Shown piece by piece: positions 1-9,041 of a stretch of DNA of 64,000 nucleotides. Position numbers and translations under genes: made by a program. The notes under the pieces are model-generated. The model saw nothing but the letters and a program-made list of their open reading frames with translations. It had not been told where the DNA came from and made no database searches. The stretch is taken from positions 186,001 to 250,000 of the forward strand of contig NZ_LJZS01000004.1 of assembly GCF_001314875.1 (NCBI RefSeq). Direction: 5' to 3'. Numbering within the stretch: position 1 is the first letter of the stretch; every line of letters starts with the position of its first letter. Source of the DNA: Halomonas sp. HL-48 (GTDB lineage: Bacteria; Pseudomonadota; Gammaproteobacteria; Pseudomonadales; Halomonadaceae).

Positions 1-246
1 TTTGGGCAGCGTCACGTTCAGTTCCAGCACCGAGCAGTTATCTTCGCTATCCAGTGAAATCTGGATAGCGTCGTCATCCACGTGCACATAGCGACGGATG
101 ACTTCGAGCAATTCACGCTCCAGCATAGGCATGTAATCGGGCTGCCCCCGCTGGCTGCGCTGATGCGCCACGATAATTTGCAGGCGTTCTTTGGCCACCG
201 AAGCAGACTTCTTGCGCTCACGCTTCAAGAACTCCAGCAGTTTCAT
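1..246 (-). CDS. minE: Cell division topological specificity factor MinE (3' end cut by window edge)
   Basis: MinE stimulates the MinD ATPase and drives pole-to-pole oscillation of the MinCD division inhibitor. The first 82 codons are present and the rest lies outside the window. The N-terminus ([22 protein letters not shown]) is the amphipathic, MinD-contacting segment, and the following stretch ending in the conserved '[14 protein letters not shown]' pattern is the start of the topological specificity domain. The ATG at 246 overlaps the minD stop codon as ATGA, so the two are probably translationally coupled. It is the last gene of minCDE here. Confidence 0.95.
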   Translation of the reverse strand, partial: MKLLEFLKRERKKSASVAKERLQIIVAHQRSQRGQPDYMPMLERELLEVIRRYVHVDDDAIQISLDSEDNCSVLELNVTLPK

Positions 247-1061
247 CGACGACCTCCCCCAAACATCCGGCTCAACAAGCCTTTGCGCTGCATTTCGTGA
301 AAGCGTAACGGCATGTCTTCGCCGAGCAACCGCGAAACGGTGTCGCTGTAGGCCTGGCCTGCATCGCTTGAAATATCGTGGGTCACCGGCACGCCCTGGT
401 TAGACGCCCGCAGCACGGCTTCCGACTCGGGAATCAGGCCAAGCAGGTTGATCGCCAATATTTCACGGATATCGTCCAGCGTCAGCATATCGCCCGAGGT
501 GACGCGCTCAGGGTTATAGCGCGTAACCAGCAGATGCTCCTTGATGGGGTCGTTGCTTTCCTCGGCGCGGCGGGTTTTGGACGCCAGCAAGCCGAGAATA
601 CGGTCAGAATCACGAACCGAGGAGACTTCCGGGTTGGTCACCACGATGGCTTCATCGGCAAAGTACATAGCGAGCTGGGCGCCACGCTCGATGCCGGCAG
701 GCGAATCGCAGATGACAAAGTCAAAGTCTTCTTTCAGTTTATCAAGCACCTCGGCAACGCCTTCCTGGGTCAAGGCGTCCTTATCGCGGGTTTGCGAGGC
801 CGGCAGGATAAACAGGTTCTCAACTCGCTTGTCGCGAATCAGCGCCTGATTGAGCCCCGCTTCGCCCTGAATCACGTTCACCAGGTCGTACACTACCCGT
901 CGCTCGCACCCCATGATCAGATCCAGGTTACGCAAGCCGACGTCGAAATCGATCACCACCGTCTTCTTACCGCGCAGCGCTAAACCTGTCGAAATAGCCG
1001 CGGCACTCGTTGTTTTACCGACCCCCCCTTTACCCGAGGTCACTACAATAATTTTGGCCAA
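243..1061 (-). CDS. minD: Septum site-determining ATPase MinD
   Basis: MinD is a membrane-associated ParA/MinD-type ATPase that recruits MinC to the membrane and oscillates with MinE. The deviant Walker A motif KGGVGKT lies at residues 11-17, followed by the switch region [11 protein letters not shown] near residue 40. The C-terminal amphipathic membrane-targeting helix, [13 protein letters not shown], closes the protein at about residues 260-272. The length (272 aa) is normal for the family. It sits between minC (137-bp gap containing a hairpin) and minE (4-bp overlap) in the usual minCDE order. Confidence 0.97.
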   Translation of the reverse strand: MAKIIVVTSGKGGVGKTTSAAAISTGLALRGKKTVVIDFDVGLRNLDLIMGCERRVVYDLVNVIQGEAGLNQALIRDKRVENLFILPASQTRDKDALTQEGVAEVLDKLKEDFDFVICDSPAGIERGAQLAMYFADEAIVVTNPEVSSVRDSDRILGLLASKTRRAEESNDPIKEHLLVTRYNPERVTSGDMLTLDDIREILAINLLGLIPESEAVLRASNQGVPVTHDISSDAGQAYSDTVSRLLGEDMPLRFHEMQRKGLLSRMFGGGRR

Positions 1062-1143
1062 GAGTCACTTCCTTCTTGAAGTCGTTCTTCGCAAACACGC
1101 CGTTGGCGTACTACGTACAACGGGAACGTCTATGTCATCAATA

Positions 1144-1168
1144 AGCCACACGGCGACGCCGTGTGGCT
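1144..1168 (-). other. Perfect hairpin in the minC-minD intergenic gap
   Basis: AGCCACACGGC at 1144-1154 is followed by a 3-nt loop and its exact reverse complement at 1158-1168. There is no U-run on the minus-strand side, so it is unlikely to be a strong intrinsic terminator. It could attenuate, stabilise or process the minCDE transcript so that minC and minDE levels differ. The function is inferred; the inverted repeat itself is plain in the sequence. Confidence 0.6.
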
Positions 1169-1197
1169 GGCATTCTCAACGGTTTGCACCGCTTTCG

Positions 1198-1971
1198 CTA
1201 GTTCAGCGGCTTAATTTCCAACTGTTCCTGGGTAAAGTGCACTTCGGCAGGTGCTCCCAGCAGTTGAGAATCGATATCTTCGAGACGCTTATAATTACCC
1301 GCCACCGACAGTAGTTCAGCGGCGAGTTCACGGCAATAAATACCCGCCTGGGTATTGCCATGAATACCCGCTAACGCGCGACCGCGCAATGCGCCATAAA
1401 CATGAATGCTGCCCGCGGCTAAGACTTCGGCGCCGGCATTGACGGCGCCAATCACCACCAGGTCGCCGCCGGAAGCGCTGACCTGCTGGCCTGAGCGCAC
1501 CGTGCCGCGGTAAAGCCGGGTGGTTTCCGCCCCGGCGATTTCCGCGGCCTCGGCGGGCTCGCCGTCGTTGATGACTGCGACGGGGGCGCCTTTTTCGCTG
1601 GCAGTGGACTCACTGTTGACGCTCTTGAGCATCTGCGCGCGACTTTCATCGACCGGCGCGAACCAGCCAAGCCCAAGCGCCCACGCCGACTGGCGAACAG
1701 GCTCGGTGCCGCCTCTCACCGCCACGGGGAGCAACTTATGATCGCGGCAAACGGCGCATATTCTTTCCAGCGAAAGGTGGGGCTCATCGAGTTTTTCCAC
1801 GCTGAGCACAACCGGTGTATGCTGAAAGAAAGCAGGCGATTGAGACAGTTTGCCTGCCAGTTGACGTCGGATATGCTCTGGGTCAGCGCTGCTTAGCTCC
1901 ATGACGGTCATCGGCAGCATGCCGCCTTTAAAGGTAAAGGCCACGTCGGCACTATCCACATTGAGGCTCAT
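1198..1971 (-). CDS. minC: Septum site-determining protein MinC
   Basis: MinC blocks FtsZ ring assembly away from midcell once MinD has brought it to the membrane. The N-terminal FtsZ-inhibiting domain begins SLNVDSADVAFTFKGGMLPMTV. The C-terminal beta-helix that binds MinD shows the conserved glycine-rich pattern 'GALRGRALAGIHG' and 'AGIYCRELAAELLSVAG'. The start at 1971 is chosen over in-frame codons further upstream because GGAG stands 8 nt before this ATG and the resulting N-terminus is family-like (257 aa). It is the first gene of minCDE, diverging from the DUF349 gene. Confidence 0.93.
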   Translation of the reverse strand: MSLNVDSADVAFTFKGGMLPMTVMELSSADPEHIRRQLAGKLSQSPAFFQHTPVVLSVEKLDEPHLSLERICAVCRDHKLLPVAVRGGTEPVRQSAWALGLGWFAPVDESRAQMLKSVNSESTASEKGAPVAVINDGEPAEAAEIAGAETTRLYRGTVRSGQQVSASGGDLVVIGAVNAGAEVLAAGSIHVYGALRGRALAGIHGNTQAGIYCRELAAELLSVAGNYKRLEDIDSQLLGAPAEVHFTQEQLEIKPLN

Positions 1972-2159
1972 GGCCGAACTCCATGTCATGATCAGGTAAT
2001 ATACAAGGTAGCGCATTCGCGCGCTTTTGGGCGGTGAGAATTGACCCTCGCCATCCCGATGTCATAAGTCAACGCTAAGCGACAGCGCCGACAACTGCAA
2101 CCTTCTAACGGTCGACGTCTGATTTTTTTCACGCAAAGCGCCTCACAGCAGGATGATCC

Positions 2160-4964
2160 ATGCACGGACTGTTAAGACGCCTGTTCGCACCTCGCTGGCA
2201 ACACCCCAACCCCGAGGTTCGTCGCCAGGCCCTCCATCGTCTCGACCCCGACCATGCAGAGCAGCGCAAAGCGCTCGCCGCGCTTGCCAGGGACCGGGAT
2301 AGCGACATTCAACTCGCTGCGCTGCTCGCTCTGGATGACCTCGAAGGCCTGGTGGCGGCTTACCCTGCACACCAAGACGCGCCCGACTGGCAAGAGGCGT
2401 TGCGCCAACGGCTGAGCGGCCAGCAAGGGCAGACGGGGCTCGGCCAACGCGAATCACTGGTTGCGCGTATCGACGACGCCACGCTACTCAATGACGTGGC
2501 GCTGCACGGTGACAACCTCAATCTGCGCCTGGCCGCGCTCGACAAATTAGCCGATGAGCAGTATCTGATCGAGCAGGCCTGCCACAACGGGGTGGCCGCG
2601 GTTCGCCACCAGGCAGCGGACCGTGTGGTCAGCGAAGCCGGGTTGAAACAGCTGTTAAAGCAGGCACGCCGTGACCGCCAGGTGACCCGCATGGCCCGCG
2701 ACCGCCTGCAAGCCCTGCGGGCTGACGCGCAATGGGAAGACTCCCAAAAGCAGCAGCGCGAAACGCTTCTGCAACAGCTTGAGCGCCACGCCCAGTCCAC
2801 CTGGGAGCCCCTCTACGGCGGTCGGTTGCGCCACTTGCAGCGCGAATGGGCGCAGCTCGGTCAATCGCCAAGCCAGGACCAGGAGGCTCGCTACCACCAG
2901 GCCGTGCTCGCCTGCCGCAAGACCCTGCACGATCACGAAACCCAGGAGCAGGCGCGCCAGCAGCGGGATCAGCAGCGCGAGGCCACCGACCTGACGCGCG
3001 ACCAGCTCCTGGAAGGGCTTGAAGAAACCCTTGAAGGCTTGCGTCTGGGCGATGCCTTGACGGCACAGGATATCGACAGCCTCCGTGCACAGCGCCAGCT
3101 ACTCGGCCAGCGCTGGCAGCATCTTTCAGATGCGCACCCGCCCAGCGACGCCATTCGTCAACGCTATAGCCGCGCCCTCAAGGACTACGAAGCCTGCATT
3201 GAAGCCTGGCAGCGCTGGCAAGGCGTTAGCCCCGACGTGGAGCAGGCGCTCACCAAGGGAGACCACGCAAAACTGGCAACGCTGCTTGATGCATGCCGCT
3301 GGCCCGACAGTTTGACCATGCCGACGCTGGCTCGCCAGGCGCAGGAAGCCCTGGCGACGGCCCCCAACACGGCCCCCGCCCAACATGACACCCCGTCACT
3401 CAGCGCTTACCAGGCCGAACTGGACAGCTTCGAGCAATTGCTCGAGCGTGGCGCTTTCAAAAGTGCCAGCCGTCTTCATCAGCGACTCAAACCACGTATC
3501 GACGCCCTCCAGGACTCCGACGCCAGGTCACTCAAGGCCCGCTTGAAGCACCTCGGCGCACAGCTCGCCGAGCTGCGCGACTGGCGGGGCTTTGTGGCAG
3601 GCCCCAAGCGGGAACAGCTGTGCGACGCCATTGAGGCCCTGGCCGATGACCACCACATGGAAGATGCCGCGCTGGATCGCCACCACCGCCAACTGGTAAA
3701 AGAATGGAAATCGCTTGGCGATGCGGCGGCTAACCGGGAGCTGTCCGCGCGCTTTCGCGAAGCGTCTGACCGTATTCACGAACGTCTTGCCCCATGGCGC
3801 GAAAGACTGACTCAGGAACGCACGGCCAACCTGCACGCCCGGGAAGCCTTGTGCGAACAGCTTGAAACCTTACTGGCCCAGCCGGCGGCGGACGCCGACC
3901 CCGACATGCTGCGCGAGATCCGCGATAGAGCCCGCCAGCAGTGGCGGCATCATTCCCCGGTACCGCGCGATCAGGCAGAAGCGATTGGCCGGCGGTTTGG
4001 CCGCGTTCGCCACCAGCTACAGACCCTGATCGACGCGCGTGCCGAGCATATTGCCGACCAGAAAAAAGCCCTGATCGCCAACGTTCAGGCACTGCGTCAG
4101 GAAGAGCGCCCCCTCACCCAGCGCATCGAGCAGGCCAAGCAACTCCAGCAGCAGTGGCGTCAGTTGGGGCGTGCGCCCAAGGGCGAGGAGCAAGCGCTCT
4201 GGAAAACCTTCCGCCACGAGTGCGACCAGCTGTTTGCGCTGCGCGATGCGCACAAGGACGAGCAGCGCGCCCAGCAACAGCAGCAGCTCGACACCCTGCA
4301 AACCCTGATCGATGAGATGGACAGCTGGCAGCCTCAGGACGCCAGCGAGCACGCCACGCTGGATGCCTATGTCAGCCAGGCAACACGGTTGGAGCCGCTG
4401 CCACGCAGCCGCCGCAGCGAAGGCATGCAGCGACGCCTGAGCGGTATCATTCGTGCTCGGCGCGAGCGCCTGAACCGCCTTGAAGTGGCCAGCGCAGTCA
4501 CCACCTGGCAACAGCTCATGCCGCTTATGGACGCCCACTTGGCCGCCGATGAGCGCCGCCTGGCCGGCGACGCGCCCGAAGATGTGGACGCAGTCGCCGT
4601 ATTGGGTGAGCAGCCGTTGCCGGCAGCGTTTGCCGACGCCCATCATCAACGCAACCAGCGCCGCCGGGAAGCCCTGCCCGAGGCGCTCGAGGCCACCTTG
4701 CAGGAACAGTTGGCCCGGCTGCGCGTGCATCTTTCCCTGTTGGCTTTGGGGCGCGTTCGCCAACACGACGAACCCCTGCGGCTGGCCATTCAGGTAGAGC
4801 GCCTTAACGATGGGCTGCAACAGGAGCGCAGCCGCGCCCAGGAAGTCACCGACGTGCTGGCCGGACTGATCGCCCTTGGCCCCATGCCGAGAGCACTGTG
4901 GGCTCAGGAGATCAACGAACTCGACGAGCTGCTTACGCGCCTCGCCCGCACACCGCCGCCCTGA
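2160..4964 (+). CDS. DUF349 domain-containing protein
   Basis: This is a 934-residue, Gln/Arg/Leu/Ala-rich, highly helical protein with repeated 'W..L..A' spaced helices (for example QQWRQLGRAPKGEEQALWKTFRHECDQLF), typical of tandem DUF349 repeats. The N-terminal 150 residues look HEAT-like (RHQAADRV, IQLAALLALDDL). Long predicted coiled coils and no signal peptide or membrane segment suggest a cytoplasmic scaffold-like protein. The biochemical role of the family is not established. It stands alone, divergent from minC and convergent with phaB, with a bidirectional terminator right after its stop. Confidence 0.85.
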   Translation: MHGLLRRLFAPRWQHPNPEVRRQALHRLDPDHAEQRKALAALARDRDSDIQLAALLALDDLEGLVAAYPAHQDAPDWQEALRQRLSGQQGQTGLGQRESLVARIDDATLLNDVALHGDNLNLRLAALDKLADEQYLIEQACHNGVAAVRHQAADRVVSEAGLKQLLKQARRDRQVTRMARDRLQALRADAQWEDSQKQQRETLLQQLERHAQSTWEPLYGGRLRHLQREWAQLGQSPSQDQEARYHQAVLACRKTLHDHETQEQARQQRDQQREATDLTRDQLLEGLEETLEGLRLGDALTAQDIDSLRAQRQLLGQRWQHLSDAHPPSDAIRQRYSRALKDYEACIEAWQRWQGVSPDVEQALTKGDHAKLATLLDACRWPDSLTMPTLARQAQEALATAPNTAPAQHDTPSLSAYQAELDSFEQLLERGAFKSASRLHQRLKPRIDALQDSDARSLKARLKHLGAQLAELRDWRGFVAGPKREQLCDAIEALADDHHMEDAALDRHHRQLVKEWKSLGDAAANRELSARFREASDRIHERLAPWRERLTQERTANLHAREALCEQLETLLAQPAADADPDMLREIRDRARQQWRHHSPVPRDQAEAIGRRFGRVRHQLQTLIDARAEHIADQKKALIANVQALRQEERPLTQRIEQAKQLQQQWRQLGRAPKGEEQALWKTFRHECDQLFALRDAHKDEQRAQQQQQLDTLQTLIDEMDSWQPQDASEHATLDAYVSQATRLEPLPRSRRSEGMQRRLSGIIRARRERLNRLEVASAVTTWQQLMPLMDAHLAADERRLAGDAPEDVDAVAVLGEQPLPAAFADAHHQRNQRRREALPEALEATLQEQLARLRVHLSLLALGRVRQHDEPLRLAIQVERLNDGLQQERSRAQEVTDVLAGLIALGPMPRALWAQEINELDELLTRLARTPPP

Positions 4965-4972
4965 AACGACAA

Positions 4973-4999
4973 AAGCCAGCGAGGCACCCTCGCTGGCTT
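4973..4999. terminator. Bidirectional intrinsic terminator between the DUF349 gene and phaB
   Basis: An 11-bp perfect stem (AAGCCAGCGAG / CTCGCTGGCTT) with a 5-nt loop lies in the gap between two convergent genes. On the minus strand the stem is followed by a short T-run, which serves phaB. It lies 9 bp past the DUF349 stop codon. Confidence 0.85.
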
Positions 5000-5029
5000 C
5001 ATCGTTACGGGACATGTCGTCGAGGGCAC

Positions 5030-5776
5030 TCAGCCCATGAACTGGCCACCGTTGATGTCGATATTGGCCCCGGTAATGAACCCGGACTCCTGATCGGCCA
5101 AGAACGTCACTAGCCGGCCAATTTCCTCTGGCGTGCCATAGCGCTTTACGGGGATCGTCTCACGGATCGCCTCGCGTACTTTTTCGGGAATGTTCATGAT
5201 CATATCGGTGGCGATATAACCAGGCGACACGGTATTCACGGTGATGCCTTTGGTCGCCGTCTCCTGAGCGAGCGACATGGTCAAGCCGTGCATACCCGCT
5301 TTTGCCGCTGCATAGTTCACCTGGCCAAATTGCCCTTTACGACCGTTGATCGACGAAATGTTGATAATCCTGCCGTACCCATGCTCGAGCATCATCTCAA
5401 TCACGCTGCGGCAGGTGTTGAAGACACTGTTTAGGTTGGTATCGATTACCTCATGCCACTGCTCGTAGGACATTTTCTTCATGGTACCGTCACGGGTTAT
5501 CCCCGCGCAGTTGACCAACACACTGATGGGACCATGCTGCTCCAGGATTTGCTGGGCACCTTGAAGACAGGCTTGATGGTCGGCGAGATCAACACCGGAC
5601 AGCGCGATGTTGTTATAGCCGTCGTCCTGCTGCGATGCCAGCCAGGTCTTGGCCTTCTCGGGGTTGTGATAACCCGCCACGACCAGATAACCCGCATCCG
5701 CCAGCGAACGACAAATCGCCGTACCGATACCACCAGTTCCACCAGTTACCCAGGCGACGGGGGCTTGATTGGCCAT
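5030..5776 (-). CDS. phaB: Acetoacetyl-CoA reductase (SDR family)
   Basis: This enzyme reduces acetoacetyl-CoA to (R)-3-hydroxybutyryl-CoA with NAD(P)H, the second step of polyhydroxybutyrate synthesis, a common carbon store in halomonads. It is a short-chain dehydrogenase: the cofactor motif TGGTGGIG is at residues 11-18, NCAG near 89-92, and the catalytic Ser at about 141, Tyr155 and Lys159 in 'GQVNYAAAK'. The segment 'GITRDGTMKKM' and the C-terminal 'NGGQFMG' are characteristic of PhaB rather than FabG. The length (248 aa) is typical. It is monocistronic; phaA and phaC are not in this window. Confidence 0.93.
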   Translation of the reverse strand: MANQAPVAWVTGGTGGIGTAICRSLADAGYLVVAGYHNPEKAKTWLASQQDDGYNNIALSGVDLADHQACLQGAQQILEQHGPISVLVNCAGITRDGTMKKMSYEQWHEVIDTNLNSVFNTCRSVIEMMLEHGYGRIINISSINGRKGQFGQVNYAAAKAGMHGLTMSLAQETATKGITVNTVSPGYIATDMIMNIPEKVREAIRETIPVKRYGTPEEIGRLVTFLADQESGFITGANIDINGGQFMG

Positions 5777-6003
5777 TGACTACCTCCCTGATATAACGAA
5801 TGGCTTGGGTGCATAATGTGTAAAACCACAAGCCATTATGAAAAGCGCCTTGGCGCTTGAGTACCAACGGCAAATCGCAACACTGATGCGCGACCAACCG
5901 AGAGTTTGCGTTGTTCTTGTCTCTCTTTAGCATAGCGCTAGTGGCCCCATGTTGCAGTACCCAGTCCGCTATCGGCTATAGGGCAAACGTTTTAAAACGC
6001 CTA

Positions 6004-6031
6004 TTGACGAATCGTCAAAAAAGCGTAGAAT
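6004..6031 (+). promoter_or_regulatory. Sigma-70 promoter of the tRNA-fMet gene
   Basis: TTGACG at 6004-6009 and TAGAAT at 6026-6031 are separated by 16 bp, ending about 15 bp before the mature tRNA. Both boxes are one mismatch from consensus. Confidence 0.7.
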
Positions 6032-6045
6032 ACGCCACACGTTGA

Positions 6046-6122
<77 letters not shown>

Positions 6123-6130
6123 AACATAGA

Positions 6131-6164
6131 AAAAGCCGATACTTTTAAAGGTATCGGCTTTTTT
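6131..6164 (+). terminator. Intrinsic terminator of the tRNA-fMet transcript
   Basis: A 12-bp stem (AAAAGCCGATAC / GTATCGGCTTTT) with an 8-nt loop is followed by a T-run, starting 9 bp after the tRNA CCA. Confidence 0.92.
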
Positions 6165-6392
6165 GTGTTTGGTCCTGCCATGGCGGCTTTCAAGCAAGCC
6201 ATTGAGTAAACGTGGCAAAGGCCTTCCATATTAAGACCGCTAATTCAGCCTATTTCGCATCGTCATACTGATTTCCGATATTAACGCCACCCTTTTGATA
6301 AGCTTCTACTCTCCATAACGTAAAAAAGGAGCGATACCTCCTGACGGACTGCGCTCTGGCCATGATCCATATTTATAATAAGGAGGCTGCGC

Positions 6393-7058
6393 TTGGAAAT
6401 ACTTCTATATGCCCTGGACAGTGCGGGCCTATTGCTGTCACGCACGATAGAGCACATTGCCCTTGTCGGTGTTGCGGTAGGCATTGCGACGTTGACGGGC
6501 GTACCGATCGGCATTGCGATCACTAAAAACGAACGCTTGGCTCAGGGGGTGCTGTATCTGGCCTCGATAATAGTCACCATCCCCTCCATCGCGCTGTTTG
6601 GCATTATGATTCCCGTCCTGTCTCTGATAGGTCACGGTATTGGCTACGTCCCGGCGGTGATTGCCGTATTGCTCTACTCTCAGTTGCCCATCATTCGTAA
6701 CACCTATACCGCCATCAACAACGTGAACCCCGCGTTGCGGGAAGCCGCTCGAGGCATTGGCATGGGCCCCAATCAACGCCTGCGGCTGGTCGAAATTCCC
6801 CTCGCGGTACCGGTCATCATGGCAGGGGTTCGCACAGCGGTCGTTCTCAATATTGGCGTGATGGCAATTGCCGCCTATATCGGCGCCGGGGGCCTTGGCA
6901 CCTTTATCAGCCGTGGCATTTCACAGTCAGACCCACGTCAGCTGATCGTCGGTGCGATCGCCGTGAGCCTGCTGGCGATTATCGTTGACTACTCACTGCT
7001 GTACGTACAAAAGCGCCTGACGCCCAAAGGGATGAGCCGCCAGGCCACAGCGCCTTAA
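6393..7058 (+). CDS. Osmoprotectant (betaine/choline-type) ABC transporter permease 1
   Basis: This is an inner-membrane permease of the OpuBB/YehW/OsmW type with about five to six hydrophobic segments. The EAA loop that contacts the ATPase is visible as 'ALREAARGIGMGPNQRLRLVEIPLAVPVIMAGVRTA'. Translation most likely begins at the TTG at 6393, because a strong AAGGAGG (6380-6386) sits 6 nt upstream and no ATG fits; the protein is 221 aa. It is the first gene of a four-gene importer operon, followed by the ATPase after 42 bp. The substrate is inferred as glycine betaine, choline or a related zwitterion. Confidence 0.9.
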   Translation: MEILLYALDSAGLLLSRTIEHIALVGVAVGIATLTGVPIGIAITKNERLAQGVLYLASIIVTIPSIALFGIMIPVLSLIGHGIGYVPAVIAVLLYSQLPIIRNTYTAINNVNPALREAARGIGMGPNQRLRLVEIPLAVPVIMAGVRTAVVLNIGVMAIAAYIGAGGLGTFISRGISQSDPRQLIVGAIAVSLLAIIVDYSLLYVQKRLTPKGMSRQATAP

Positions 7059-7100
7059 CGCCTTCTTCCCGACGAATCTCTACCAATAAGGGGCCCCGAT

Positions 7101-8261
7101 ATGATTCGACTTGAAAGCCTGACCAAGGTGTTCGATACGCCTAAAGGCGCGGTGGTGGCCGCTGACCATATCGATATGGAAGTACCTGAAGGTGACATCT
7201 GCGTCCTTTTGGGGCCATCGGGCTGCGGCAAGACCACCACACTCAAGATGATCAACCGGATCGTAAAGCCCACCTCTGGCAAGGTGTTTATCAACGGTGA
7301 CGATACCACCGGCCTCGATACCCAGACGCTGCGCCGCAATATCGGCTACGTCATCCAGCAGATCGGCCTGTTTCCCAATATGACCATTGAGGAAAACATC
7401 ACCATCGTGCCCAAGCTGCTGGGCTGGGATAAGGCCAAGTACAAGGCCCGCGCACGCGAGATGATGGCAATGATTGCGCTGGAGCCGGATGCGTTTCTAA
7501 AGCGCTTTCCCAGCGAGCTATCAGGCGGCCAACAACAGCGTATTGGTGTGGCCCGCGCGCTGGCCGCCGACCCGCCGGTGATGCTGATGGACGAGCCCTT
7601 TGGCGCCATCGACCCGATCAATCGGGCCGTCATTCAAGACGAGTTTCTGAAGATGCAGCAGGAACTCAATAAAACCATCATGTTCGTCAGCCACGACATT
7701 GATGAAGCCATCAAAATGGGTGACCGCGTGGCGGTTTTCCGCGAAGGCCAGCTGGTTCAGTATTCCACGCCCGATGATTTGCTGGCGGCGCCCAAAAACG
7801 CCTTTGTGGAATCATTCCTTGGCGAAGACCGGGCGCTCAAGCGCCTGAACCTGGTCAAAGTGCGCGAGATTGTCACAGACGAGATCGGCACGGTGACGCC
7901 CGGCGATACGTTGGAAACTGCGCTGGCCAAAATTGACAACTATGGCTATCAAAATGCCATTTTGATGATCAACGATCGCAAGCAGCCCGCCGGCATTATC
8001 AGCCGCTCCATCGCCCGCACTACCAAGGGCTACTGCCGCGATCACTTCCAGGCCGTGCCGGCGGTTGTCGGTCTCGACGACGACCTGCGCAAAGCCGCCT
8101 CATTGATGTTTGCCCACGATCAGACCTGGCTCCCCTGCGTGAATGAGGAAGGAACGGTATGCGGTCAGATTACCCAGCGCGCCATGACCAGCCATTTGGG
8201 CGCACGCTATCGCGCGCGTCAGGGGGATGATCGCACGCCATCGGCGGCCATCAAGGAGTGA
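7101..8261 (+). CDS. Osmoprotectant ABC transporter ATP-binding protein with tandem CBS domains
   Basis: This ATPase energises the neighbouring permeases. The Walker A motif GPSGCGKT is at residues 38-45, the Q-loop is in 'YVIQQIG', the ABC signature LSGGQ at about 140-144, Walker B in 'VMLMDEPFGAID' and the H-loop in 'FVSHDIDEA'. A pair of CBS domains fills about residues 253-375, as in OpuA/OpuC/ProV-type transporters, where they gate transport in response to ionic strength. The length of 386 aa is normal. The stop codon lies just before the next permease start, so translation is probably coupled. Confidence 0.95.
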   Translation: MIRLESLTKVFDTPKGAVVAADHIDMEVPEGDICVLLGPSGCGKTTTLKMINRIVKPTSGKVFINGDDTTGLDTQTLRRNIGYVIQQIGLFPNMTIEENITIVPKLLGWDKAKYKARAREMMAMIALEPDAFLKRFPSELSGGQQQRIGVARALAADPPVMLMDEPFGAIDPINRAVIQDEFLKMQQELNKTIMFVSHDIDEAIKMGDRVAVFREGQLVQYSTPDDLLAAPKNAFVESFLGEDRALKRLNLVKVREIVTDEIGTVTPGDTLETALAKIDNYGYQNAILMINDRKQPAGIISRSIARTTKGYCRDHFQAVPAVVGLDDDLRKAASLMFAHDQTWLPCVNEEGTVCGQITQRAMTSHLGARYRARQGDDRTPSAAIKE

Positions 8262-8263
8262 CC

Positions 8264-8995
8264 ATGCCTATTCGATCCATAAAAGGGGCGCTTAAGGTAC
8301 TGGTGCTAGTGGCTATTTTTTTCGCCGGTGTATGGAGCCAGTCCAGCGGCGTCATCGATGAATTTATCTGGTATCTGCCCGACGTTCAGTACTTGGTGGT
8401 TCAGCACATTTGGCTGACGGTGATGTCGGGTAGCCTGGCCATTATCGTCGCCATTCCGCTGGGCATCGTACTCTCCCGGCCGAGCATGGCACGGATGGCC
8501 GAATCGCTGATGCAGGTGCTCAATGTGGGCACCACGATCCCCACCCTGGCCGTGCTCGCCCTATCGATGAGCTTTCTGGGCATTGGCACGGTACCGGCTG
8601 TTTTTGGCTTGTTTGTCGCGACGCTGCTGCCGATTACCCGCAATACCTATGCGGGTTTGAAGGGCGTTAACCCGGCACTCATGGAAGCTGCCGCCGGTAT
8701 TGGCATGTCGCCCATGCAGCGGCTTTTCAAAGTTGAACTGCCCAATGCGCTCTACGTGATTTTTGCAGGGATGCGCACCGCGCTAACCATCAATGTCGGC
8801 ACCGTGCCGCTGGCGTTCTTGATCGGTGCGGGTGGCCTCGGTGAGTTGATATTCACCGGCATTGATCTTTACGACCCGGTCATGATGCTTGCGGGCGCTA
8901 TTCCCACGGCGCTGCTGGCGATTGTGGTCGATGCGCTCATCGCGTTAACTGCGTTTCTCCTTGTTCCCCGAGGGGTCAACCCGGGCCGCGCTTAA
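8264..8995 (+). CDS. Osmoprotectant ABC transporter permease 2
   Basis: This is the second inner-membrane permease of the importer (OpuBD/YehY type). An N-terminal hydrophobic anchor (LKVLVLVAIFFAGVW) is followed by the permease core with the EAA loop 'ALMEAAAGIGMSPMQRLFKVELPNALYVIFAGMRTA', clearly paralogous to the permease at 6393. The ATG at 8264 is preferred to the in-frame GTG at 8258, because AAGGAG at 8253-8258 is correctly spaced only for the ATG. The protein has 243 residues. Confidence 0.92.
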   Translation: MPIRSIKGALKVLVLVAIFFAGVWSQSSGVIDEFIWYLPDVQYLVVQHIWLTVMSGSLAIIVAIPLGIVLSRPSMARMAESLMQVLNVGTTIPTLAVLALSMSFLGIGTVPAVFGLFVATLLPITRNTYAGLKGVNPALMEAAAGIGMSPMQRLFKVELPNALYVIFAGMRTALTINVGTVPLAFLIGAGGLGELIFTGIDLYDPVMMLAGAIPTALLAIVVDALIALTAFLLVPRGVNPGRA

Positions 8996-9041
8996 GTATC
9001 ACCGTGACTTACGTTTCACTAACAAAAGAAGGATTCCAATC

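Noticed and set aside
4017..5015. 332-codon open frame opposite the DUF349 gene
   Set aside because: Leu/Gln/Gly-biased shadow of a Gln/Arg/Ala-rich helical protein; it also runs across the terminator.
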